Assembly: GCF_000372965.1 (NCBI RefSeq)
Contig: NZ_KB890024.1
Span: 3,908,839-3,972,838 of the forward strand
Length of the DNA: 64,000 nucleotides
Direction: 5' to 3'
Source of the DNA: Hoeflea sp. 108
Lineage (GTDB): Bacteria > Pseudomonadota > Alphaproteobacteria > Rhizobiales > Rhizobiaceae
Shown piece by piece: positions 17,551-24,543 of this stretch. The notes beneath the pieces were generated by a model. It ran no database searches. It had not been told where the DNA came from and saw only the letters and a program-made list of their open reading frames with translations. Both the position numbers and the translations under genes were made by a program. Within the stretch, counting starts at the first letter, position 1; the number at the start of each line of letters is the position of its first letter.

Positions 17551-18183
17551 ATGCCCGACACAGCCAGCCTCATTACCTTCGCAGCAATCGCCCTCGGCAT
17601 GGTGCTGACGCCGGGGCCGAACATGATCTACCTCGTGTCACGTTCGCTCAGCCAGGGGCCTAAGGCCGGCCTGATCTCGCTCGGCGGGGTGGCGATGGGT
17701 TTTGTCGTCTACATGCTCTGCGCCGCCTTCGGCATCACGGCGCTGGTGCTCGCCGTGCCCTACGCCTACGACGCCATCCGCCTTGCGGGTGCTGCCTACC
17801 TGCTGTGGCTTGCTTGGCAGGCAGTACGCCCCGGGGGACGCTCGCCCTTCCAGCTCCGCCAGCTGCCCCGCGACACGCCGCGCAAGCTGTTTGCCATGGG
17901 CTTCCTCACCAACCTGCTGAACCCCAAGGTCGCCGTGCTCTATCTCTCGCTGCTGCCGCAGTTCATCGACCCGGCCGACGGTAGCGTGCTCACCCAGCTT
18001 CTCGTGCTCGGCGCAATCCAGATTTCCATCAGCATCACCGTGAACGCCCTCATCGCCATTTCGGCCGGCTCGATCTCGACCTTCCTCGCCGGCAATCCGG
18101 GCTGGGTGGCGATACAGCGCTGGCTGATGGGAACGGTGCTCGCCGGTCTCGCGGTGAAGATGGCGACGGAAGCACAGCGGTAA
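17551..18183 (+). CDS. LysE/RhtB family amino acid exporter
   Basis: 210-residue, about six-TM inner-membrane translocator. The family signature ALGMVLTPGPNMIYLVSRSLSQGPKAG lies at residues 12-38, and FLTNLLNPKVAVLYLSLLPQF (about 115-135) is the second conserved segment. These proteins export amino acids such as threonine, homoserine or lysine; the substrate cannot be specified. A gaggga six bases upstream supports ATG 17551 over the in-frame ATG at 17464. Confidence 0.9.
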   Translation: MPDTASLITFAAIALGMVLTPGPNMIYLVSRSLSQGPKAGLISLGGVAMGFVVYMLCAAFGITALVLAVPYAYDAIRLAGAAYLLWLAWQAVRPGGRSPFQLRQLPRDTPRKLFAMGFLTNLLNPKVAVLYLSLLPQFIDPADGSVLTQLLVLGAIQISISITVNALIAISAGSISTFLAGNPGWVAIQRWLMGTVLAGLAVKMATEAQR

Positions 18184-18253
18184 GTAGCGCAGTCCCCTGT
18201 CATTCCCCCTCGGGCCTGCCGGCCAGGGAAGGGATGACACGATCGCAAAAGCA

Positions 18254-18280
18254 AAAAGCCCGGCGTTTTGCCGGGCTTTT
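18254..18280. terminator. Rho-independent terminator between LysE gene and pntB
   Basis: Stem aaaagcccggc / gccgggctttt with a 5-base loop and A/T-runs on both flanks; it serves two convergent genes. Confidence 0.87.
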
Positions 18281-18319
18281 CGTTGTCGGTGATGTCGATG
18301 GGCTGGCTGAGCTTTTGGC

Positions 18320-19717
18320 TCAGTGGTCCATGGCCTTGACGATCTCTTCGGTCATCTTCTTGGCGTCGCCGAGCAGCATCATGGTGCCGTCCTTGTAGAA
18401 CAGCGTGTTGTCGATGCCGGCATAACCCGAGCCTAGGCTGCGCTTGACGAACAGGCAGGTGCGGGCCTTGTCGACGTCGAGGATCGGCATGCCGTAGATC
18501 GGCGAGCTCTTGTCGTCGCGCGCCGAGGGGTTGGTGACGTCGTTGGCGCCGATGACATAAGCGACGTCAGCCTGGGCGAACTCCGAGTTGATGTCTTCGA
18601 GTTCGAAGACCTCGTCGTAAGGCACGTTGGCTTCGGCCAGCAGCACGTTCATGTGCCCGGGCATGCGGCCTGCCACCGGGTGGATGGCGTATTTGACCTC
18701 AACGCCATTGGCCTTGAGCTTGTCGGCCATCTCGCGCAGCGCATGCTGGGCCTGGGCCACCGCCATGCCGTAGCCCGGCACGATGATGACCTTCTGGGCG
18801 TTCATCATCAGATAGGCCGCATCGTCGGCAGCGCCCGTCTTGACCGTGCGCTGGATGCCGTCGTCGGTTGCAGCCGCCGTCTCGCCGCCGAAGCCGCCGA
18901 GAATGACGGAGATGAACGAGCGGTTCATGCCCTTGCACATGATGTAGCTGAGGATCGCACCCGAGGAGCCGACCAGCGCGCCGGTGATGATCAGCGCCAG
19001 GTTGCCGAGCGTGAAGCCAAGTGCTGCTGCCGCCCAACCCGAATAGGAGTTGAGCATCGAGACGACCACCGGCATGTCGGCGCCGCCGATCGGGATGATC
19101 AACAGCACGCCGAGCGCCAGCGACAGGGCGACGATCAGCCAGAAGATGGTCGTCGACTGGGTGGTGACCAGAAGCACGATCAGCACGACCAGGCCGATGC
19201 CGAGTGCGGCGTTGATCAGATGGCGGGCCGGCAGCATGATCGGCTTGCCCGACATGCGGCCGTCGAGCTTGAGGAAGGCGATGACCGAGCCGGTAAAGGT
19301 GATGGCGCCGATGGCGACACCGAGGCTCATCTCGACCAGGGCCTGGCCATGGATGGCGCCGACCGAGCCGATGCCGAAGCTTTCGGGCGCATAGATCGCG
19401 GCAGCCGCGACCATCACGGCGGCCAGACCGACGAGGCTGTGGAAGGCAGCGACCAGCTGCGGCATCGAGGTCATGGCGATGCGGCGTGCGGTCAGCGCAC
19501 CGACGCCGCCGCCGATGACCAGGCCAAGCACGATCAGGCCGAGGCCGGTCGCCGACGGCTTGGCCAGCGCCAGCGTGGTGGCGATGGCGATGGCCATGCC
19601 GATCATGCCGTAGGTGTTGCCCTTGCGGCTGGTGGTCGGATGCGACAGGCCGCGCAGCGCCAGGATGAACAGGATGCCGGAGACCAGGTAGAGGAAGGAA
19701 GCGAGGTTCACGTTCAC
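18320..19717 (-). CDS. pntB: NAD(P) transhydrogenase subunit beta
   Basis: 465-residue subunit of the membrane proton-translocating transhydrogenase. It has an N-terminal membrane domain (about nine helices to residue ~270) and a C-terminal NADP(H)-binding domain III (from about 290, with VPGYGMAVAQAQHALREM and IHPVAGRMPGHMNVLLAEA). Length matches the family. The GTG start at 19717 is chosen because AGGA sits eight bases upstream; a second GTG at 19711 is less well spaced. It follows pntA2 by one base (TGACGTG). The complex couples H+ entry to NADPH formation. Confidence 0.95.
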   Translation of the reverse strand: MNVNLASFLYLVSGILFILALRGLSHPTTSRKGNTYGMIGMAIAIATTLALAKPSATGLGLIVLGLVIGGGVGALTARRIAMTSMPQLVAAFHSLVGLAAVMVAAAAIYAPESFGIGSVGAIHGQALVEMSLGVAIGAITFTGSVIAFLKLDGRMSGKPIMLPARHLINAALGIGLVVLIVLLVTTQSTTIFWLIVALSLALGVLLIIPIGGADMPVVVSMLNSYSGWAAAALGFTLGNLALIITGALVGSSGAILSYIMCKGMNRSFISVILGGFGGETAAATDDGIQRTVKTGAADDAAYLMMNAQKVIIVPGYGMAVAQAQHALREMADKLKANGVEVKYAIHPVAGRMPGHMNVLLAEANVPYDEVFELEDINSEFAQADVAYVIGANDVTNPSARDDKSSPIYGMPILDVDKARTCLFVKRSLGSGYAGIDNTLFYKDGTMMLLGDAKKMTEEIVKAMDH

Positions 19718-19718
19718 G

Positions 19719-20141
19719 TCACTTGTCCTTCTTCTTGTACATGGCCAGCATGCGCTGGGTGACGAGGAAGCCGCCGAAGATGTTGACCGAGGCCAGCACC
19801 AAGGCGACGAAGCCGAAGCCGGTGGCAAGGCCGGAAGCGGCGATGCCGACGGCAAGCAGCGCGCCGACCACGATGACCGACGAGATGGCGTTGGTGACGG
19901 CCATCAAAGGCGTGTGCAGTGCCGGGGTCACCGACCACACGACGTAGTAGCCGACGAAGATCGCCAGAACGAAGATGGCGAAGCGGAACACGAACGGGTC
20001 GATCGCCCCGCCCGAAGCGGCATGGGCGACATTGCCCGCGGCTTCGACGGCGGCTTGCGAATTGGCCAGATCCTGGACGCCCAGACGCACGGCGGCAACC
20101 GCCTGGTCGAGCTGGTCGAGGGCTTTCTGAAGACCTTCCAT
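19719..20141 (-). CDS. pntA: NAD(P) transhydrogenase subunit alpha, part 2 (membrane domain)
   Basis: 140-residue product that carries the transmembrane helices found at the C-terminus of single-chain PntA proteins: PFVFRFAIFVLAIFVGYYVVWSVTPALHTPLMAVTNAISSV and later helices. Splitting of alpha into two polypeptides (often written pntAA/pntAB) is known in Rhodospirillum and many alphaproteobacteria. The ATG overlaps the upstream stop by one base (TGATG); the preceding GTG at 20144 is a less likely start. Confidence 0.92.
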   Translation of the reverse strand: MEGLQKALDQLDQAVAAVRLGVQDLANSQAAVEAAGNVAHAASGGAIDPFVFRFAIFVLAIFVGYYVVWSVTPALHTPLMAVTNAISSVIVVGALLAVGIAASGLATGFGFVALVLASVNIFGGFLVTQRMLAMYKKKDK

Positions 20142-21472
20142 CACGCGTCTCCCTCAGATGACTTCTTTGCGCCGGTTCTGGACGCAGCAGGCTTCTTTGC
20201 CGCTGCAGGCTTTTCCGATTTGGCAGCCGCCTTCTTCGGCGCAGCCTTGGCAGCACCGTCGGTCGCCGGGTCGTCGCCGCGGTTCTGGCCCGCAACGATC
20301 GGCTTTGGTTTTTCCGCTGCAGTCGACGCCGCAGCCGCCGCATTGGCGAAGTTGGGGTGAACCACCTTGCCGCCATCGGTCAGCATCGTCGCCTTGACCA
20401 GCTCGTCGTCGCGGTTGATGGCGATCTGCTTGGCGCCCTTGTCGATCAGCGTCTCGAGGAAGGCAAACAGGTTCTTGGCGTAGAGCAGCGACGCCGACGC
20501 CGCGACCCGGCCCGGCACGTTGAGATGGCCGACGATCTTGACCCCGTTGGCCGTGGTGACCACCTTGCCGGGCACAGCACCTTCGACATTGCCGCCGCGT
20601 TCGACGGCGAGGTCGACCAGCACCGAACCCGGCTTCATCGAAGCGACCACCTGGGCCGACACCAGCTTCGGCGCCGGACGGCCCGGGATCAGGGCGGTGG
20701 TGATGACGATGTCCTGCTTGGCGATGTGCTCGGCGGTCAGCGCCGCCTGCTTGGCCTGATACTCCTTCGACATCTCCTTGGCGTAGCCGCCAGCGGTCTC
20801 GGCGGCCTTGAACTCCTCGTCCTCGACGGCGAGGAACTTGGCGCCGAGCGAGGCGACCTGTTCCTTGACCGCCGGACGCACGTCCGTGGCAGTTACGATG
20901 GCGCCCATGCGGCGCGCGGTGGCGATCGCCTGCAGGCCGGCGACGCCGACACCCATGATGAACACCTTGGCCGCCGGCACCGTGCCGGCAGCGGTCATCA
21001 TCATCGGCAGCGCCCGGTCATATTCGGAGGCGCCGTCGATGACAGCCTGGTAGCCGGCGAGGTTCGCCTGCGACGACAACACGTCCATCACCTGGGCACG
21101 CGTGATGCGCGGCATGAACTCCATGGCAAAGGCGGTCACGCCTGCCTTGGCCATCGCAGCGACCGCCGCGTCATGGCCATAAGGATCCATGGTGGCGAGC
21201 ACGGCAGCGCCCGATTTGTAGGTCTTGAGCTCGGCCTCGCTCGGCCGCCGCACCTTCAGCACCACATCGGCCTTGGCCGCATCCGCAGCCTTGCCGATCT
21301 TTGCACCCGCCGCCTGGTAATCGGCATCGGTGATGCGCGACAAGGTCCCTGCCCCAGCCTCGACAATCACATCGAAGCCAAGTGCCGCCAGGCGTTTCAC
21401 CGTCTCCGGCGACCCGCCAACACGACCCTCAATCGGATCAATCTCTCTTGGTATGAATATTGTCTGGCCCAC
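20141..21472 (-). CDS. pntA: NAD(P) transhydrogenase subunit alpha, part 1 (NAD-binding domain I)
   Basis: 443-residue peripheral NAD(H)-binding subunit related to alanine dehydrogenase. The N-terminal domain starts MGQTIFIPREIDPIEGRVG; the dinucleotide-binding segment is VFIMGVGVAGLQAIATARRMGA (about 170-191), followed by the RQD-loop-type region. The last ~65 residues are a low-complexity Ala/Lys/Pro tail (KKAAAKSEKPAAAKK), an extension absent from compact homologues and probably a disordered linker. GTG start with AAGGA eight bases upstream. First gene of the pntA1-pntA2-pntB operon. Confidence 0.94.
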   Translation of the reverse strand: MGQTIFIPREIDPIEGRVGGSPETVKRLAALGFDVIVEAGAGTLSRITDADYQAAGAKIGKAADAAKADVVLKVRRPSEAELKTYKSGAAVLATMDPYGHDAAVAAMAKAGVTAFAMEFMPRITRAQVMDVLSSQANLAGYQAVIDGASEYDRALPMMMTAAGTVPAAKVFIMGVGVAGLQAIATARRMGAIVTATDVRPAVKEQVASLGAKFLAVEDEEFKAAETAGGYAKEMSKEYQAKQAALTAEHIAKQDIVITTALIPGRPAPKLVSAQVVASMKPGSVLVDLAVERGGNVEGAVPGKVVTTANGVKIVGHLNVPGRVAASASLLYAKNLFAFLETLIDKGAKQIAINRDDELVKATMLTDGGKVVHPNFANAAAAASTAAEKPKPIVAGQNRGDDPATDGAAKAAPKKAAAKSEKPAAAKKPAASRTGAKKSSEGDA

Positions 21473-21758
21473 CGTAACGTCCTTTCGGCTGGAACCTTAC
21501 CCAACGTAAGGCAGCGAACGCGAAACGGTGCGTCGGCCCCCTACCAACGAAAAGTATTTTGGATATCGACGGAAAACAAAACCGCCGCCGCATCCGTACG
21601 CTTGATCATGTCAGAACAAGGCACGGCCAGGGGTTACCGGCAGTGCCATTACGCGCGCTTCGTCCGCGTTGACTACATCCGAAGCAAAAGCACCGGTTCC
21701 AACTCCCCCAGGATGGAACCATTACAGCCGCGATGAATTGCGGCCACGCGAGGCGATA

Positions 21759-22007
21759 TCAGCTGATATGAGCCGGGAGATCGCGGAGCAGGTAGCCACC
21801 CACAGCGAGGAGGAGAAGGAACAGTACGAGCGACGCAAAGAAGCCAGCAGGTACAAAGAAACCAAACGCCATGGAAATCATCAACGCCACGCAAAACAGC
21901 GTGCCGTATTTGGCGAGCTTGATGAAAAGTTTGTAAGTGCCTTCGTGCTCGGAATAGTCCATCTGGGCACCGAGTTCGACCGGGCCGGTCGGCGAATTGT
22001 CAGCCAT
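21759..22007 (-). CDS. aa3-type cytochrome c oxidase subunit IV
   Basis: 82-residue single-helix protein of the alphaproteobacterial COX4 family (PF07835-type). It shows the diagnostic MDYSEHEGTYKLF motif before a hydrophobic region of about 45 residues. In known oxidases this small subunit packs against the aa3 core with no catalytic role. ATG at 22007 is chosen over the upstream start at 22028 because GGAGGG lies six bases before it. It is not near other oxidase genes here; such isolation is common. It is followed by pntA1 on the same strand after 286 bp in which I see no other gene. Confidence 0.88.
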   Translation of the reverse strand: MADNSPTGPVELGAQMDYSEHEGTYKLFIKLAKYGTLFCVALMISMAFGFFVPAGFFASLVLFLLLLAVGGYLLRDLPAHIS

Positions 22008-22202
22008 GAGAGTCCCTCCGGAAAGCAAGGTTCAAGGGCACATAGCGAAATGCAGCCGGCAGGGCAATGGGAAGATTGCCCACGGACTGCGACAAGATAA
22101 TCAATTCAAAGCCATGCAATCGGCAGGAGCCTCTTTCCGCCTGTGGACGAAAGTCGGCTATCGCATTTCACGATCACACGATAGCGGAGCGGCCAGGCCA
22201 CA

Positions 22203-23510
22203 TCACATCTTGCAGTCGTCGTTGGCCGGCCAGGGCGCGTGCGCCTGGGCATAGTTGGCGGCCTCGGCATCGACCAGCGGCGAGATCATCTCGGGGTCGG
22301 CGCTGAGGGCATCCGACGCCCTGACAAAACGCGCGCCATTCCATTGGAGCATCCAGGCGCTGCCGCGCCCCGAATGGTCGGCGCAGGAGGTGGCAAATGG
22401 CGCGATCATGCCGTCTACCCCCACCAAGGCCAGGGCATCGTCGTCGAGCTTGAGGTTTTCGAACCCCCAGCGAACCTGCTCGGCATTGACGAGGCGCGTG
22501 TCGAAATGCTCCTGCGCCGCCTTCACAGCCTCGACCGAAAACATCGAGATCAGCACGCCACGCTGGTAGAGCAGCCCGTCGACCTCATCGGGAGCGGTCG
22601 GGGACCTGTCGGCGGCAACGACATATTTCCTGATGTCCTGCACCGCCTGTGCCTCTGGCGCCGGCTGGTTCCACGACAGCAGGCGATAGCCCTTGGCCTC
22701 CTCGCCCGCGGCCTTGAGATCGGCGTCGCTGCCCGACCACCAGATGCCGACGAGCTTGTCCATGGGGAATCCGGTCTTGGCGGCTTCCGAAAGTGCGCCG
22801 GCATTCATCGCGCCCCAGCCCCAAAGCAGCACGAAGTCGGGTTGCTCGGTCTTGATGCGCTGCCACTGCTCGGCCTGATGCTGCATTTCCTTGACCCCGA
22901 CGGGGATCGGCAGGAGCGTGAAGCCGAAGGTGTCGGCATACTCCTGCAGAAGCTGCTCCGGCTCCTGGCCATAGGCCCCTTCCAGATGAAGGAGCACGAT
23001 CTTCTTGCCCCGCAGGCTGTCGAGATCGCCGTTGGCGATGCTCTTGAGCATCATCGAGGCCCCGTCCCAATAGGTCACCGGCGGATTGAACGCCCACGGA
23101 AACACCTTGCCGGCCGACATGGCCGAAAAGCCGTAGCCGGGCACCAGCAGCGGGCGTTTGTCGGCCGCCGCCTTGGGCAGGACCTCAAGCGCAACAGCAC
23201 TCGCCCCGGGCTGGACGACGAGGCTGGCCGACGTCTTGTCATAACATTCGACGCCCTTGTCGACGCCGGCGCCCGTCTCGCATTCGCTGTAGTTCAGCCT
23301 GATGCCGTTGATGCCGCCGTCGCGCTCGTTGAGCATCAGCATGTAGTCGCGCTGGCCATTGGCGAGCGGCGTGCCGGTCGCAGCATAAGGCCCTGTGCGG
23401 AAGGTCATGCTGGCGATGTCGATCGTATCCTCGGCCCGGGCCGGGTTGGCAAGGACGATGCCCGAAAGCAGGGCCGCCGCAACGCTACGCCTGATCGCAC
23501 TCGCGTTCAT
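22203..23510 (-). CDS. ABC transporter substrate-binding protein (branched-chain amino acid/amide type)
   Basis: 435-residue periplasmic protein with a signal peptide (MNASAIRRSVAAALLSGIVLANPARA, cleavage about 26). It has a type I periplasmic-binding fold of the LivJ/UrtA class, with the opening strand IDIASMTFRTGPYAATGTPLANGQRDYMLM and DSLRGKKIVLLHLEGAYGQEP in the hinge region. AAGG six bases upstream supports ATG 23510. Permease and ATPase genes are not adjacent; the orphan LivH-like permease at 31821 is too far away to assign. Ligand unknown. Confidence 0.85.
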   Translation of the reverse strand: MNASAIRRSVAAALLSGIVLANPARAEDTIDIASMTFRTGPYAATGTPLANGQRDYMLMLNERDGGINGIRLNYSECETGAGVDKGVECYDKTSASLVVQPGASAVALEVLPKAAADKRPLLVPGYGFSAMSAGKVFPWAFNPPVTYWDGASMMLKSIANGDLDSLRGKKIVLLHLEGAYGQEPEQLLQEYADTFGFTLLPIPVGVKEMQHQAEQWQRIKTEQPDFVLLWGWGAMNAGALSEAAKTGFPMDKLVGIWWSGSDADLKAAGEEAKGYRLLSWNQPAPEAQAVQDIRKYVVAADRSPTAPDEVDGLLYQRGVLISMFSVEAVKAAQEHFDTRLVNAEQVRWGFENLKLDDDALALVGVDGMIAPFATSCADHSGRGSAWMLQWNGARFVRASDALSADPEMISPLVDAEAANYAQAHAPWPANDDCKM

Positions 23511-23621
23511 CTGTTGCCTTCTCCACAAGCGGCAGTCCGGGCAGCATCGGTCAAACGTCACGCGGCCCCTCACGCAGGTCTCCGCGCAAGAGGCAGCATA
23601 GACACCGCGTCGGGCGAAGCC

Positions 23622-24398
23622 TCAGGCGGCTTCGCGGTAATATCGCGCCGTGGGCAGAATGGTAAGGGGGGCAAGCTCGCCCTTAGGCGGCTTGCCGAAC
23701 ATCATCCTCTGTTCCATCGGCGTCGACTTGAAGAAGGGGAAGCGCTGGAAGGAACGCTCGCGGATGGCATTCACGTCGGCACGGTAGAGCACGACCTTGT
23801 TGAACACGCCCGGATAGGGCCGCGCCTCGCCAATGCGTTCGGAATAGTAGATGCGCTTGTAGAAGCCCGCGTGATCCTCGCGGATCGTCGACAGGCAGTA
23901 TGGCGCCTTGAAATGAAAGCATGCCATGCCGGCCAGCCGCAGCGTGATGTAGGGGATTTGCGGATAGACGCGCGACCATTCCGGGTCGGATGCGAACCGG
24001 CTTGGACAGACGAAAGTGAGCCCCTCGCCCAGCATAGGCGTGACGATGTCGCCAAAGGCCTTGGTCGAGGGTGAGAACGGCGTGGCCAGCGTGACGTGAT
24101 GGATGCGCAGGGTGCTGACCAGCTGTTGGTCCACATAAACACCGAACCTGTAGGCGTTGGGCGCGTCGTCCAGTTCGTCGCTGATCGTGTGGTTTTCGTT
24201 GTCAGGCACCATATCGTTGGAGCGATAGGACTTGTACCTGAGCCTGTAGATCTCCTCGAGGTCCTCACCTTTGTCGCATCGCCGGTACTCCGTGCGATCG
24301 AGCAGGTCGAACACATGTTTCGAAAAGGACGAGCCGAGGTCGGCCACAGGTCTATTGTTCGCGTCGGCGTCGCCGCTCGACGTTTGATGGATGGTCAT
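23622..24398 (-). CDS. FeeM-like N-acyl amino acid synthase / autoinducer-synthase-fold acyltransferase
   Basis: 258-residue cytoplasmic protein. The core (about 50-235) resembles the GNAT-related FeeM/LuxI-type fold: YRLRYKSYRSNDMVPDNE, DELDDAPNAYRFGVYVDQQLVSTLRIHHVTL and later FYKRIYYSERIGEARPYP. FeeM-type enzymes transfer an acyl chain from acyl-ACP to the amino group of an amino acid. Compared with LuxI, the hallmark substrate segments are not evident, so an N-acyl amino acid or other acylated signal is more likely than an acyl-homoserine lactone. GGGGAAAG lies upstream of the ATG. A CtrA-like TTAA-N7-TTAA site lies about 100 bp upstream. The N-terminal 35 residues are variable. Confidence 0.65.
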   Translation of the reverse strand: MTIHQTSSGDADANNRPVADLGSSFSKHVFDLLDRTEYRRCDKGEDLEEIYRLRYKSYRSNDMVPDNENHTISDELDDAPNAYRFGVYVDQQLVSTLRIHHVTLATPFSPSTKAFGDIVTPMLGEGLTFVCPSRFASDPEWSRVYPQIPYITLRLAGMACFHFKAPYCLSTIREDHAGFYKRIYYSERIGEARPYPGVFNKVVLYRADVNAIRERSFQRFPFFKSTPMEQRMMFGKPPKGELAPLTILPTARYYREAA

Positions 24399-24501
24399 GA
24401 CTTTCCCCGTACTTCCGCCCGCGGTGAAGGGTAACGGAGGGCCAAGGGATGTAAAGTTGAAAAACGGAAGGCTCCTGTTTACCTTTCGTTAAGGTTAATA
24501 A

Positions 24502-24516
24502 TTAATTGAAAATTAA
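24502..24516. promoter_or_regulatory. CtrA-like site TTAA-N7-TTAA in an AT-rich promoter island
   Basis: TTAA (24502-24505), seven bases, TTAA (24513-24516) matches the CtrA consensus of alphaproteobacteria exactly. It lies in a ~60-bp AT-rich island (24476-24535) that stands out against the high-GC surroundings, about 104 bp upstream of the FeeM-like gene. Two more TTAA tetramers (24489-24492 and 24495-24498) are adjacent. Because the region is AT-rich, chance occurrence is possible. Confidence 0.45.
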
Positions 24517-24543
24517 GTATGTTCCCAAAATCCCTGGTTGCAG

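Noticed and set aside
20357..21736. 459-codon plus-strand frame opposite pntA1
   Set aside because: Antisense shadow with no domain content.
23622..24398. LuxI-type acyl-homoserine lactone synthase
   Set aside because: Fold resemblance only; the sequence fits the FeeM group better and no LuxR gene is adjacent.
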